From contig NZ_CP011253.3 of assembly GCF_000972785.3 (NCBI RefSeq), positions 4,464,001 through 4,528,000 on the forward strand: 64,000 nucleotides of DNA, read 5' to 3'. The translations under genes and the position numbers were made by a program. Positions 37,010 to 48,219 of the stretch are shown piece after piece. Source of the DNA: Pandoraea oxalativorans (GTDB taxonomy: Bacteria; Pseudomonadota; Gammaproteobacteria; Burkholderiales; Burkholderiaceae). Position 1 is the first letter of the stretch, and the number at the start of each line of letters is the position of its first letter. The notes below the pieces were generated by a model. That model searched no databases. It worked only from the letters and a program-made list of their open reading frames with translations, and had not been told where the DNA came from.

Positions 37010-38956
37010 TTAGGGATAGCGGCGCGTCGATGGGGTTGGCGCAAGAATCGTCGCCGGTAGTGCACCGCGCAGCGCATTGCATACGACGATGGCCTGCGCA
37101 CCGAGTAAGTCGTCGCGCGTAACGACCGCCTCGACGGCGGCCCACGACGGGTCGTCCAGCAGCACGCTGCGCATCACGCCGGGCAGCACGCCAGAGGACA
37201 ACGGCGGCGTCATCCAGATGCCGTTACGTTTGACGAACACCGTGCTGCGCCCGCCTTCGGTCAATTCGCCGCGGTCGTTGAAGAACAGCACGTCGAACGC
37301 TCCTTGCGCTTCGGCTGCTTTCCAGGCGGCGTCGTAACGCGCGCGCACCGTGGTCTTGTGACGTAGAAACAGATCGTCTGCGCGGGTGGTTTGAGAGGCA
37401 TCGGCCAACAGTACTTTCACCGCGTCGCCGTGCAACGGTGCAAGCACACCGTGCGTGATCGCCGCCGTGCCGTTATGAGACAACGCGAGGCGTACCCGAT
37501 GGATGTCCTCTTCGCTCAGCGCTGCGACCACCGCGTCGAGCTGTTCGCGCAATGCCGCTTCGTCAAACGTGAAGCCGAAGTACTGCGCAGACTTGCGCAA
37601 ACGCGACAGATGCCGTGCAAGATGGGCGACACCGCAGGCGCGCGTCGCCTGCATCGTCTCGAAGAGTTCGAAGCCCGGATCGAGCGCGCTCAGGAAGCGC
37701 GCCTTCAGTCGGCACTCGTCGCGCTCTTCGTCCGCCTTGCTATCCAGCACGATTCCCGCGCCGACACCCAGACGTCCGCGACGCATGCCGCTCGCGCCCG
37801 GCGCATCGAGTTCGAGCGTGCGGATCGCGACCGACATGCAGAAGTCGCCCAGCGCCTGCGGATCGTCACTGCGCGCGTCGAGCCAGCCGATGGCGCCGGT
37901 GTAAAGACCGCGTGGCGACGTTTCCAGCGCACCGATCAACTGCATCGTCCGATGTTTCGGCGCGCCCGTAATCGAACCGCAGGGGAACAAAGCGCGCAGC
38001 ACTTCAGCCATCGAGGTCGTGTCCGGCAACGTTGCCGTGACCGTCGACGTCATTTGCAGGACACTGGCGAAGCGCGTCACTTCGAAAAGCTTCGGGACTT
38101 TAACCGAGCCGGAGGTCGCGAGACGCCCGAGATCGTTGCGCAGCAAGTCCACGATCATCAGATTCTCGGCGCGATTCTTCTCGTCGGCGGCGAGCGCGGC
38201 GCTACGTTGTGCGTCGATGGCGGCATCGCCGCACGCGGGCGCCGTTCCCTTCATCGGACGCGCCTCCACCTGCCCCCGCGAATGGCGCAGGAACAACTCG
38301 GGCGATAGCGAAAGGATCGCACGACCGGCAATGCCTCGCGCGCCGGGCAGCATCACGAGTGCGCCATACGGCACCGGCTGACGCGCGCGCAGGCGGCGAT
38401 ACAACGCGACCGGCGAGCCGAACGCGTCGAAATTCAGACGGTACGTGTAGTTGATCTGATAGCACTCGCCTTGTGCGAGCCATTCGTGGATGCGGGCGAT
38501 GGCGTCGTCGAAGGCGGCGTCGCTCACGTCGCTCTGCAATGCGCCGATGCCCGCAACGCCAGGGTTGGCGGGCACATCGCTGTCACCGTTGTCCTGCCCG
38601 GCGTCGGCGTCGCCTCCGGCGTCCACCCACTCCTGACGCGCCAGCCACGCCTGCGTCTGCGCCGCGTCGAGCCGCTCCATCCCGGAGAACAACAGCGCGC
38701 GGAACTGGCCCGGCGCACGGCGCGTCGCGACCGTATGCACGCCACCGAGGCGCACGCCGAATTCGTAATCGACCAGCAGCACGGCGTGCAGCCCGCAACG
38801 CGTGGCGTCTTCCACTTCGCGGAGCGCGTCGGAAAGCACACCGGGCTCGTCGCAAGTTACCTCGCGCACGAGCCCGGTATACAGACGCGCCCCACTGGCC
38901 GGATCCGCACTGTCGTCCAACAGCGCGAATGCGGCCAGGGGCACTTCACTTTGCAT
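37010..38956 (-). CDS. pabB: Aminodeoxychorismate synthase component I fused to class IV aminotransferase/lyase (PabB-PabC)
   Basis: Predicted 648-residue fusion. The N-terminal two thirds is a chorismate-binding PabB domain with MKGTAP (the PIKGT-like catalytic Lys motif), ADEKNRAENLMIVDLLRNDL, FPCGSITGAPKHRTMQLI and GRLGVGAGIVLDS. From about residue 430 a class IV PLP domain resembling 4-amino-4-deoxychorismate lyase follows (LFETMQATR, then VLFFNDRGELTEGGRSTVF). One protein would therefore make ADC (with a PabA glutaminase elsewhere) and release p-aminobenzoate for folate. It starts 4 bases after the dnaJ stop, so it is likely the last gene of the dnaK operon. The start at ATG 38956 lacks a strong ribosome site. 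Confidence 0.88.
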   Translation of the reverse strand: MQSEVPLAAFALLDDSADPASGARLYTGLVREVTCDEPGVLSDALREVEDATRCGLHAVLLVDYEFGVRLGGVHTVATRRAPGQFRALLFSGMERLDAAQTQAWLARQEWVDAGGDADAGQDNGDSDVPANPGVAGIGALQSDVSDAAFDDAIARIHEWLAQGECYQINYTYRLNFDAFGSPVALYRRLRARQPVPYGALVMLPGARGIAGRAILSLSPELFLRHSRGQVEARPMKGTAPACGDAAIDAQRSAALAADEKNRAENLMIVDLLRNDLGRLATSGSVKVPKLFEVTRFASVLQMTSTVTATLPDTTSMAEVLRALFPCGSITGAPKHRTMQLIGALETSPRGLYTGAIGWLDARSDDPQALGDFCMSVAIRTLELDAPGASGMRRGRLGVGAGIVLDSKADEERDECRLKARFLSALDPGFELFETMQATRACGVAHLARHLSRLRKSAQYFGFTFDEAALREQLDAVVAALSEEDIHRVRLALSHNGTAAITHGVLAPLHGDAVKVLLADASQTTRADDLFLRHKTTVRARYDAAWKAAEAQGAFDVLFFNDRGELTEGGRSTVFVKRNGIWMTPPLSSGVLPGVMRSVLLDDPSWAAVEAVVTRDDLLGAQAIVVCNALRGALPATILAPTPSTRRYP

Positions 38957-38960
38957 GGAA

Positions 38961-40103
38961 TTACTCGAAGAACTGCTTGACGCGGTCGAACCAGCCCTTC
39001 GACTGCGGGCTGTGGCGTGCACCGCCTTCCTTCAGCGAAGCGTCGAAGTCGCGTAGCATCTGCTTTTGCGCATCGCTGAGCTTGACCGGCGTTTCCACCT
39101 GAACGTGCACATACAGATCGCCCGGATAGCTCGCGCGCAGGCCCTTGATACCCTTGCCGCGCAGTCGGAACGTCTTGCCCGTCTGCGTGCCTTCGGGCAC
39201 TTCGAAGGTCGCTTTGCCGTGCAGCGTCGGCGCGTCGATATCGCCGCCGAGCGCCGCCGTCGCGAACGAAATCGGCATCTGGCAGTGCAAATCGTCGCCG
39301 TCGCGCTCGAACACGTTGTGCGCCTTGATGTGGATTTCCACATACAGGTCGCCCGCCGGTCCGCCATTCACACCCGGTTCGCCGTTGCCGGACGAACGAA
39401 TGCGCATGCCGTCTTCGATACCCGCCGGGATCTTGATCTCCAGCGTCTTGGTCTTCTTGATCTTGCCCGAGCCGTGGCAGTTTGTGCAGGGTTCAGGAAT
39501 GTACGAGCCCGTGCCGTGGCACTTCGGGCAGGTCTGCTGAACGCTGAAGAAACCCTGCGACATGCGCACCGAACCCGCCCCGTTACAGGTCGGGCAGGTC
39601 TCGGGCTTCGTGCCCGGCTTCGCGCCGTTGCCGTGGCAGACCTCGCATTCTTCCCAGCTCGGCACGCGAATCTGCGTGTCGAAGCCGTTCGCGGCCTGCT
39701 CCAGCGTGATCTCCATGTTGTAGCGCAGATCCGCGCCGCGATACACCTGCGGACCACCTCGGCCGCCACGGCCACCGGGGCCGCCCTGACCGAAGATGTC
39801 GCCGAAGATGTCGCCGAACGCGTCGGCGAAGCCGCCGAAGCCCTGACCGCCCGCACCGCCGAAGCCGCCCATGCTCGGGTCGACACCCGCGTGACCGTAC
39901 TGGTCGTACGCCGCACGCTTCTCCGGCTCGGAGAGCATCTCGTAGGCCTCTTTGACCTCTTTGAACGTGTCTTCGGCGTCCTTGCTGTCCGGATTACGGT
40001 CCGGGTGGTACTTCATCGCCAGCTTGCGATACGCCTTCTTGATCTCTTCGTCCGAGGCGTTCTTGGCGACGCCAAGAACTTCGTAGTAATCACGTTTGGC
40101 CAT
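38961..40103 (-). CDS. dnaJ: Chaperone protein DnaJ
   Basis: Predicted 380-residue type I DnaJ, which delivers unfolded proteins to DnaK and stimulates its ATPase. The J domain (1-70) has [12 protein letters not shown] and the HPD motif in [10 protein letters not shown] Gly/Phe region (about 75-125) follows, then four zinc-binding CxxCxGxG repeats ([32 protein letters not shown]) and the C-terminal substrate-binding domain. ATG 40103 has GGAAAG close upstream. Confidence 0.95.
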   Translation of the reverse strand: MAKRDYYEVLGVAKNASDEEIKKAYRKLAMKYHPDRNPDSKDAEDTFKEVKEAYEMLSEPEKRAAYDQYGHAGVDPSMGGFGGAGGQGFGGFADAFGDIFGDIFGQGGPGGRGGRGGPQVYRGADLRYNMEITLEQAANGFDTQIRVPSWEECEVCHGNGAKPGTKPETCPTCNGAGSVRMSQGFFSVQQTCPKCHGTGSYIPEPCTNCHGSGKIKKTKTLEIKIPAGIEDGMRIRSSGNGEPGVNGGPAGDLYVEIHIKAHNVFERDGDDLHCQMPISFATAALGGDIDAPTLHGKATFEVPEGTQTGKTFRLRGKGIKGLRASYPGDLYVHVQVETPVKLSDAQKQMLRDFDASLKEGGARHSPQSKGWFDRVKQFFE

Positions 40104-40192
40104 AACTCTTTCCAATGTTGGCGCATGTCGCCATCAGGCAAAAAGCCGGGTCGACATTCCCCTTGTGGAGAACCTCGATACCCGGCCCACAC

Positions 40193-40216
40193 GCGGCGCA
40201 CCTTCCGATGCGCCGC
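40193..40216. other. Hairpin between dnaK and dnaJ
   Basis: Stem GCGGCGCA/TGCGCCGC with an 8-base loop, 15 bases after the dnaK stop. No T-run follows on the minus strand. It may protect the dnaK 3' end or attenuate transcription into dnaJ. Confidence 0.5.
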
Positions 40217-40230
40217 GCGCCACGCACGCT

Positions 40231-42156
<1,926 letters not shown>

Positions 42157-42229
42157 TTAAATTTCTCCTAGCGTCCTTTGCGTCTTTCCGTCGGGCGTGT
42201 CGCCCACTCAATTCATTGATCTGCACGGG

Positions 42230-42257
42230 ATATGGGTGCAGCCGGGAACATTTCAAG
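42230..42257 (-). promoter_or_regulatory. Sigma-32 (heat-shock) promoter of dnaK
   Basis: On the minus strand CTTGAAA is followed, 13 bases later, by ACCCATAT, close to the consensus CTTGAAA-N11-16-CCCCATNT. It overlaps the 3' end of the upstream gene and would start transcription about 65 bases before dnaK. Confidence 0.75.
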
Positions 42258-42681
42258 ACCCTTCTTGCAGCCCGGTCTTGCCCCCCGCCGCCGCGATTTT
42301 CTCGCGTGCGGCGGCCACCGCCAGCCGGAACTGGGGCAGGCCCTGCCAGCCGGTCGCCCGGCCCAGCTTCTTCCCTGCATGGAAGAAAAAAAACGTCGGC
42401 ACCCCATGCAGCGCGAAACGGCGGCCCAGCGCCATATCGGCATACACATTGGCGTGAAACCAGCGTAGTCCGAGGGCTTCGATGGCCTCGCGCTGTGCGA
42501 GCATGGCCTTCTTGGCGACTTCACAGTTGAAGCAATCGACGCCCCAGAAGAACACCACGGCGAGGTCGTCCCCCGCCGTGCGCAGTGCTTCGTCGAACGT
42601 CGCGGCGCTCAGCGCGTGCATCGAGAACACCTCGAACGCCGTGCCATCCACCCCTTTCATGTCCGGAAGATCGCTTGCCAT
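42253..42681 (-). CDS. Thioredoxin-like protein encoded between grpE and dnaK
   Basis: Predicted 142-residue thioredoxin-fold protein without signal peptide. The redox motif is Cys50-Phe-Asn-Cys53 (WGVDCFNCEVAKK) in place of the usual WCGPC, and the cis-Pro loop is HGVPTFFFF near 95. The fold elements (VVFFW strand, Cys helix, ANVYAD strand) are in order. It may assist in thiol chemistry during heat or oxidative stress; its location inside the dnaK locus suggests heat-shock co-expression. GAGGC about 10 bases upstream of ATG 42681 is a plausible ribosome site. Confidence 0.82.
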   Translation of the reverse strand: MASDLPDMKGVDGTAFEVFSMHALSAATFDEALRTAGDDLAVVFFWGVDCFNCEVAKKAMLAQREAIEALGLRWFHANVYADMALGRRFALHGVPTFFFFHAGKKLGRATGWQGLPQFRLAVAAAREKIAAAGGKTGLQEGS

Positions 42682-42832
42682 GATGGTAAGCCTCTGAATC
42701 GATGCCTTGGCTCAGACAGCGCCGCCAGACTCGGCGTCGTCGCCTGCGCCCGGTCAAACCGCCCGGCGCGACACCACAAACATTCCCATGATGGAAGCGT
42801 CGTGCCGCCCGCCGTGGCGGGATGACCTTGAA

Positions 42833-43378
42833 TTACTTGCCTGCGGCGACCGTCACCAATGCCGGACGCAGCACGCGGTCGGCAATCAGGTAACCCTTTT
42901 GCAGCACGGCCACGACCGTGTTCGGCTCCTGTTCGGCCGGTACCATCGAGATAGCCTGATGCTGATGCGGATCGAACTTTGCGCCAGCCGGGTCGATGAC
43001 CGACACCTTGCTGCGCTCCAGCGCCGAGACGAGTTGACGCAGCGTCAGGGCCACACCCTCTTGCAGCTTGGCCACGTCGCCGCTCTTGTCGGCGGCCGCC
43101 GCTTCGAGGCTGTCGATGACCGGCAGGAGGTTCTCGGCAAAGCTTTCGACGGCGAACTTACGCGCCTTCGACACTTCCTCTTCCGCACGGCGGCGGATGT
43201 TTTCCATCTCGGCGCGGGCGCGCAGCGCCTCGTCGCGAAGCGTTGCCGCTTCTGCCTGAGCCGCCTGAAGTTGCGCCTCGACCGAGGGCAGCGCGTCGTT
43301 CGCGCCCGCAGCGTCGGTCGGGGCCGCTTCGGCCTGGGACGGAATCGGCTGGTCGGGGGTGTTTTGCTGTTCAGTCAT
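42833..43378 (-). CDS. grpE: Nucleotide exchange factor GrpE
   Basis: Predicted 181-residue GrpE, which releases ADP from DnaK. The N-terminal 45 residues are Gln/Pro/Ala-rich and flexible; a long coiled-coil helix (about 45-100, [20 protein letters not shown]) follows, with the head domain carrying [10 protein letters not shown] and the C-terminal HQAISMVP and [12 protein letters not shown]. The ATG at 43378 is preferred because similarity starts there. A sigma-32 promoter lies 70-96 bases upstream. Confidence 0.95.
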   Translation of the reverse strand: MTEQQNTPDQPIPSQAEAAPTDAAGANDALPSVEAQLQAAQAEAATLRDEALRARAEMENIRRRAEEEVSKARKFAVESFAENLLPVIDSLEAAAADKSGDVAKLQEGVALTLRQLVSALERSKVSVIDPAGAKFDPHQHQAISMVPAEQEPNTVVAVLQKGYLIADRVLRPALVTVAAGK

Positions 43379-43447
43379 GAGTTGAGTCGTCAAAAGGTTC
43401 TTGCAGCGCACCACGACGATGCGCCGCCGGTTCAAATCCCTTTGGAT

Positions 43448-43474
43448 AGTAGGGGCGTCCACACCGATTTCAAG
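43448..43474 (-). promoter_or_regulatory. Sigma-32 (heat-shock) promoter of grpE
   Basis: On the minus strand CTTGAAA, then 12 bases, then CCCCTACT, near the sigma-32 consensus. It is in the 312-base gap between grpE and the small gene at 43691, where a hairpin at 43646-43668 is the only other structure seen. Confidence 0.72.
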
Positions 43475-43645
43475 AGCGGGCGGACATTCTGTGCGCCAGA
43501 TCGGTGCGCGCGGCATACCGGAAAATATCCGGTTACACGCGTTACGAGTCCTCTATTGTATCGGCCGTTGCTGCGACCTAACATGAATTACGGTCCGGCG
43601 AATGGATGTACCTATCCGATTGACCATTCGACGGGCCCGGCCGCT

Positions 43646-43668
43646 CACCGGACATCCCCCGTCCGGTG
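43646..43668. other. Hairpin upstream of small membrane protein gene
   Basis: Perfect 8-bp stem CACCGGAC/GTCCGGTG with a 7-base loop, ending 22 bases before the ATG at 43691. It could be part of the 5' untranslated region or a weak terminator. Confidence 0.4.
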
Positions 43669-43690
43669 AAGTGTTTTCAAGGAGCGCATC

Positions 43691-43885
43691 ATGAAGCTGC
43701 CACTGGCTGTTGTCTTCATCCTTGCGTTGGTGACGACGGTAACGATCACGATCTGCCTGTCCGGCGCAGTCACCCGGCGCGATACCGAGTACGGTAGCGT
43801 GCGGGCGGTGCTGCATCACTATGTGGAAGTGCCGGGCCTGACGGGGCATTCGTCGACTTCGAATACCGGAATCCCAACACGCTGA
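43691..43885 (+). CDS. Small hypothetical membrane or secreted protein, 64 aa
   Basis: A 64-codon frame with a strong ribosome site (AAGGAG 7 bases before ATG 43691). The first 27 residues (MKLPLAVVFILALVTTVTIT and on) form a hydrophobic helix, either an anchor or a signal peptide; the rest is short and hydrophilic with no recognised motif. It lies between divergent grpE and convergent hslR and is not conserved in my memory of this locus. The ribosome site and signal-like start support expression; no function is suggested. The 192 bases after its stop hold nothing I can identify. Confidence 0.5.
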   Translation: MKLPLAVVFILALVTTVTITICLSGAVTRRDTEYGSVRAVLHHYVEVPGLTGHSSTSNTGIPTR

Positions 43886-44077
43886 TCGCCCCGGGGTGCA
43901 TGATCCTTTGCGGTTGTGCGCGATGCCGTTCCCCGGACGGTTCCGACTGAGTCGCCTGAATGGACTGAGACGGGACACCTGATTCACGCTCCATCCCCTT
44001 GCCCGCCGCTGCGCAATTCGCCAGCGGCGGTGTTCATTCAGGCATTGAAACGATGGAGGGACGGGGCGCGCGTGCCT

Positions 44078-44479
44078 TTACTCGCCAACGCCACCGAGAC
44101 GGCGGCGGTCGCGCTTGGTCGGCCGTCCGTGCATCTGTGCCGCCGGCTCCTGGAACAGACGTCGGCGCTCACTCTCGTCGGCACGCGCCTGAACGCTCGC
44201 CTCGGTCTCTTCGTACAGCGACTGCGCGACCGGCGCAGAGCCGCGCACATCGGCAATCGCCTTGACTCTGACTTCCCAGCGCGTGCTGCCGTTGTCGACC
44301 GACACGACATCGCCGGGACGCACGTCGCGCGCCGGTTTCACGCGGGCTTCGTTGCAAAGCACGCGGCCACGGTCGACGGCCTGCGTGGCGAGCGAGCGCG
44401 TCTTGAAAAATCGCGCCGCCCACAACCATTTGTCGATCCGCGTAGCGGCGTGCGGAGAATCGTCCACCTTGACCGTCAC
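44078..44479 (-). CDS. hslR: Ribosome-associated heat-shock protein Hsp15 (HslR), S4 domain
   Basis: Predicted 133-residue RNA-binding protein with an S4 domain at the start ([20 protein letters not shown], then [20 protein letters not shown]). Hsp15 binds 50S subunits carrying stalled nascent chains during heat shock and helps recycling. The tail is highly charged and basic, ending PTKRDRRRL. The GTG at 44479 overlaps the stop of hemH (GTGA) and has GGGAG 7 bases upstream, so it is coupled to hemH. Confidence 0.9.
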   Translation of the reverse strand: MTVKVDDSPHAATRIDKWLWAARFFKTRSLATQAVDRGRVLCNEARVKPARDVRPGDVVSVDNGSTRWEVRVKAIADVRGSAPVAQSLYEETEASVQARADESERRRLFQEPAAQMHGRPTKRDRRRLGGVGE

Positions 44480-45720
44480 GACCGCGCTCCCGCTTCTCCG
44501 TGCACGCCTTCGGACGGCAAGGGTGTTTGAACCCGGGTCTGGGTCTGGGTCTGCATCTGCGCCTGCGCCTGCGCGGCGGCAGCGGCGGCCGCACTGGCTT
44601 CCTCGAACGCGGCCACAGCCGCCACCTGACGCTGACGCGTCGACGCCACCGCCGCCGCCGAGGCATCGGCCTCGCCCTGCGGCGAGAGTACCGGCCAGCC
44701 TTGCAGATGACGCGCCGCGATCTCGCCCAGCGCCGTAATCCACGCGCTCGCGCCGTTCAGGCAGGGAATGAAGTGGAACGACTTGCCGCCCGCCGACAGG
44801 TAAGCGTGACGTCCTTCCATATTGATTTCTTCGAGCGTCTCGAGACAGTCGGACGTGAAACCCGGGCAGAACACGTCGACGCGCGGCGTGCCGCCACGGC
44901 CGAGTTCTTCGAGCGTCGGCGCCGTGTACGGCTGGAGCCATTCGGCCTTGCCGAAGCGCGACTGGAAAGTGAGACGGCACGTCGTCTCGTCCAGACCGAG
45001 GGCAGCCGCGAGCAGGCGCGCCGTTTTCACGCACTGGTCGTGATACGGATCGCCGAGGTCGAGCGTGCGGCGCGGCACACCGTGGAAGCTCAGCAGCAGA
45101 CGTTCGCCGGCGGCAAAGTCCGGCCGACCGTTTTGCAGCCAATAGCCTTCGACCTGCTGACGCAACGCTTCAATGTAGGCGGGATGGTCGTGATAGTCGC
45201 GCACCGTACGCACGTCGGGCTGATTGCGCAGACGGCCGAGCACGCGGAACACCGCGTCGCTCGCGGTGGCGGTGGTGCTGCTCGAATACTGCGGATAGAG
45301 CGGCAGGACGAGAATCCGCTCGACGCCGTTCTGGCGCAACGCACGAATGCGCTCCGGAATCGACGGATTGCCGTAACGCATCGCGTAATCGACCACGACG
45401 TCATAGTCGTTCGCGTGCAGCAGCGCGCGCAGGGCGTTCGTCTGCTGCTCGGTATTGACCTTGAGCGGCGAGCCGTCACGAGTCCAGACCGTCGCATATT
45501 TTTGCGCCGACTGACGTGAGCGGAAGGGCAAAATCACCAGCCGCAGTAACGGTTGCCACACCAGCGACGGGATTTCCACGACGCGCGGGTCCGACAGGAA
45601 CTCGCGCAGATATCGGCGTACGGCCGCAGGACGCGGCTCGTCGGGCGTACCGAGGTTGATCAGCAGTACGGCGGTCTTGCCGGACTGGCCATGCGAAATA
45701 GGTTCGGGATCGAAGCGCAT
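44476..45720 (-). CDS. hemH: Ferrochelatase HemH
   Basis: Predicted 414-residue ferrochelatase that inserts iron into protoporphyrin IX to form heme. Catalytic features include [19 protein letters not shown] (active-site His) and DCLETLEEI with the conserved Glu. The typical enzyme is about 350-370 residues; here a C-terminal extension of roughly 60 residues is rich in Ala and Gln/Thr ([19 protein letters not shown]), coded by short tandem repeats. A TAAAGT hexamer ends 7 bases before the ATG. hslR follows by overlap. Confidence 0.93.
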   Translation of the reverse strand: MRFDPEPISHGQSGKTAVLLINLGTPDEPRPAAVRRYLREFLSDPRVVEIPSLVWQPLLRLVILPFRSRQSAQKYATVWTRDGSPLKVNTEQQTNALRALLHANDYDVVVDYAMRYGNPSIPERIRALRQNGVERILVLPLYPQYSSSTTATASDAVFRVLGRLRNQPDVRTVRDYHDHPAYIEALRQQVEGYWLQNGRPDFAAGERLLLSFHGVPRRTLDLGDPYHDQCVKTARLLAAALGLDETTCRLTFQSRFGKAEWLQPYTAPTLEELGRGGTPRVDVFCPGFTSDCLETLEEINMEGRHAYLSAGGKSFHFIPCLNGASAWITALGEIAARHLQGWPVLSPQGEADASAAAVASTRQRQVAAVAAFEEASAAAAAAAQAQAQMQTQTQTRVQTPLPSEGVHGEAGARS

Positions 45721-45727
45721 GGAACGT

Positions 45728-45733
45728 ACTTTA
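45728..45733 (-). promoter_or_regulatory. -10 hexamer 7 nt before hemH start
   Basis: On the minus strand TAAAGT is followed by 7 bases and the ATG at 45720, again a possible leaderless arrangement. The hexamer matches the consensus at four of six positions. Confidence 0.25.
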
Positions 45734-45852
45734 CCGCAAACACGGGGCTCGTCCGGCGTCAGTCGTGACAGTCGATACTGCCGGAATGCGCCCTCCGTCG
45801 GTCAGTCCACGACCGGACGGAGGGGATGACGGTTATTTGCGCAGGCGGGCCC

Positions 45853-48219
45853 TCAGCCGTGCCGATGCTCGTCGTCGTGAGATGACCGATGGTCGGCCCT
45901 CGGATGTTCCTCATGCGCGGGGGCGCGCGCCCCTCCTTCCGGTTTGCCCTCACGCTGCGTGGGTTGCGGGTGCGGCTGCGCCTGAGGACGTTCCTGTTGA
46001 GGCTGCGGACGCGGCGCGGGCTGCGCATGCTCCACCGGCGGCTGCGGACGCGGCGCGGGCGTCGCTTGTGCGCCCCGCGCTTCCGGCTGTGCGGCGGGCG
46101 CTTGCGGTGATTGCGGCGGTTGCGGTGATTGGCGACGCATTTGCATCTCCCGCTGCGCGGCGTCATGCCCCGGCTGCGGGACGGCTTGCGGCGCTTCGCC
46201 GCGTGCCGACGGCTGTCCTTGCCCCGGAGCGGCCCCGTTCACACCGGGCGGATGCGGAACGCCGGAGGGCGCGGGCTGACGCTCGCCCGGTTGGGATTGC
46301 ACCGCCGATGGACCCGGACGATTCTGATAAACGCCGCGTCCCGGATAGCCGGGATAGCCAGGCTCACCTGGAACCCCCGGCGTTCCCGGCACACCGGGCT
46401 GACCCGGTACGCCTGCATGGCCCGGTGCCCCCGGGACGCCCGGCTGTCCGGGCACCCCCGGCGCGCCATGCATCGGCGGCACAGCGCCGGTCGCGGGCAA
46501 GCCGCCATGGCCTGCCGTCGCACCGGTGGCACCGGTGGCACCGGTCGCACCCAGCGCGGGCTGCGCAGGCATCGCACCGTTCGCCCCAATCGGCGCACCG
46601 ACCGGCCCATGCGTGCTGACGACCGTCACCCGGGGGGCGATGCGTGGCTGGCCATTCGGCCCATTCGGACCCTTCGTCCCATTCGGCCCGCCCGCGCCGA
46701 GATTGCGCACCTGCTGCCCGTTCTGACCGAACACCAGCGGCGCGCCGCCAGCGTTCGGCACCGGGTGCAGATTGCTCGTCAGCTCACGCGACGGCATGCC
46801 ACGGGCGACCGGGGCACGCGTGGCCAGCACCTGCCGGTTGAACACACCTGCGGGCGGCGCACCTGCTGCCGGACGGCTGTTGCCGAACACGCTCTGCTGC
46901 ACCGGGGCTACACCCGGCGTATTGCCGACGCGCCACGTCTGCGCGCCGCGCGGTGCAGCCAGCGCAGTCGGAGCGCCCACGGGGCGTCCCTGCACGAAAG
47001 CCTGCGCGGGCATCGTCGACACAGCGCCCCGCACATTGCGGTTCACATACACATTGTTGACGTTGATGTTGTTAGTGATATTGGTCGTCCGAACGATCGT
47101 CGAGCGATTGATGTTCGTGATGTACGACGAACTGGCGTGATACGCCGGACGGTACGGGTCATGGGGGCCAAGCGCGAACCACGCGAGCCCGACGCCCCCG
47201 GCGGCAAATGACACACCCCACTGATTTCCACCACTGCTGCCGCTGACCCAACCGACCAGCGCCGGGGCATACACCGGGCGCACCGCCACCGGCCCCGGCA
47301 CCCAGCACCAGCGGGCATCCACGTAAGCCCAGCGCCCATAGTGATACGGCGCGAAGCCCCACGGCGCATCGTCCACCCACGTCCAGCCCCACGGATCGAC
47401 CCAGGCCCAGTGGCCCGTGCGGTAAGGTGCCCAGCCCGACGGCACGTTGGACGGCACCCACACCGCACCATAGCTCGGCGTTTCCTGCCACGCGCCATAG
47501 TCGTCCAGACTCTCAAAGCCGGTCATGTCGCGCGGCACGTAGCGTGCGGAGACGGAAGCGTCTTCACGCGCGTCGCGATCGCGCATCCACCGATCGAAAG
47601 CGTCGGCCGTGAGCGGGCCGGTCTGCTGCTGCGTCAGGTTCTGACCGACGAACGCGACCCGTTGCCCTTGCTGAAGCGGGACCGACGCCCCTTGTCCATA
47701 TGCCGTGCCAGCACCGCGCGAGACGCTCACCGTCGTGACGCCGTTCGGATCGACGTCCACACGATATTCACCGGCCTGTTGCGGCACGAACGCCAGATTC
47801 GGCGTATCGACTTCGTACGGCTGGTTCGGATCGACGCTGCGCAGGCTCACACCGACGGTGCCCTGCGTTACGTTCAGTTGCACATTCTGGTCGGTGACGG
47901 CGGACAGCGTCAGGCTTGTCGATGCGCCCATGCGCACGGCCGTGCCGCCCACGTGCATCTCTGCCCGGCTGTTGCGGTCGACCCAAATGGCATCGCCCGT
48001 CGTGAGCGGACGGTTGCGGTCCGCATAGCGCCAGTCGCTCGTGCCTGCCGGGGCGTAGGTGACGGTGCCGTCGAACTCGGACAGACGTGCCACGCGCCCC
48101 GGCGGATCGGCGCTCTGCGCCTGCGCCAGCCCCGGCGCACCTACAGCGCCCAGCAGACCCAGCGCCAGCCCGACGCCAAGGGAGCGGACCGTCGTCCGCC
48201 AGGAAATCAGAGATTTCAT
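45853..48219 (-). CDS. Secreted FecR/DUF6600-like protein with collagen-like repeats
   Basis: Predicted 788-residue exported protein. A signal peptide (about 1-34, MKSLISWRTTVRS then hydrophobic to AQA) is followed by a FecR-like domain (about 45-150, GDAIWVDRNSRAEMHVGG). A Trp/Tyr/Pro-rich DUF6600-type region (about 225-330) has repeated GHWAWVDPWGW and GRWAYVDARW units. The C-terminal half is low complexity: GAT repeats, then fifteen Gly-X-Y triplets (GAPGVPGQPGVPGAPGHAG and on), then Pro/Gln/Arg-rich sequence ending in a His/Asp-rich tail. GGAG 8 bases before ATG 48219 supports the start. A cell-surface or matrix role is possible; function is unknown. Confidence 0.8.
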   Translation of the reverse strand: MKSLISWRTTVRSLGVGLALGLLGAVGAPGLAQAQSADPPGRVARLSEFDGTVTYAPAGTSDWRYADRNRPLTTGDAIWVDRNSRAEMHVGGTAVRMGASTSLTLSAVTDQNVQLNVTQGTVGVSLRSVDPNQPYEVDTPNLAFVPQQAGEYRVDVDPNGVTTVSVSRGAGTAYGQGASVPLQQGQRVAFVGQNLTQQQTGPLTADAFDRWMRDRDAREDASVSARYVPRDMTGFESLDDYGAWQETPSYGAVWVPSNVPSGWAPYRTGHWAWVDPWGWTWVDDAPWGFAPYHYGRWAYVDARWCWVPGPVAVRPVYAPALVGWVSGSSGGNQWGVSFAAGGVGLAWFALGPHDPYRPAYHASSSYITNINRSTIVRTTNITNNINVNNVYVNRNVRGAVSTMPAQAFVQGRPVGAPTALAAPRGAQTWRVGNTPGVAPVQQSVFGNSRPAAGAPPAGVFNRQVLATRAPVARGMPSRELTSNLHPVPNAGGAPLVFGQNGQQVRNLGAGGPNGTKGPNGPNGQPRIAPRVTVVSTHGPVGAPIGANGAMPAQPALGATGATGATGATAGHGGLPATGAVPPMHGAPGVPGQPGVPGAPGHAGVPGQPGVPGTPGVPGEPGYPGYPGRGVYQNRPGPSAVQSQPGERQPAPSGVPHPPGVNGAAPGQGQPSARGEAPQAVPQPGHDAAQREMQMRRQSPQPPQSPQAPAAQPEARGAQATPAPRPQPPVEHAQPAPRPQPQQERPQAQPHPQPTQREGKPEGGARAPAHEEHPRADHRSSHDDEHRHG

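Noticed and set aside
36999..37016. Two telomere-like TTAGGG units between the broken binding-protein gene and pabB
   Set aside because: Only two copies, partly forming the pabB stop region; no other sign of a linear end or of repeats. Most likely chance.
43553..43987. Minus-strand frame of 144 codons over the small gene
   Set aside because: Arg/Ser-rich composition, no ribosome site, no signal; the plus-strand 64-codon frame has both a strong ribosome site and a hydrophobic start.
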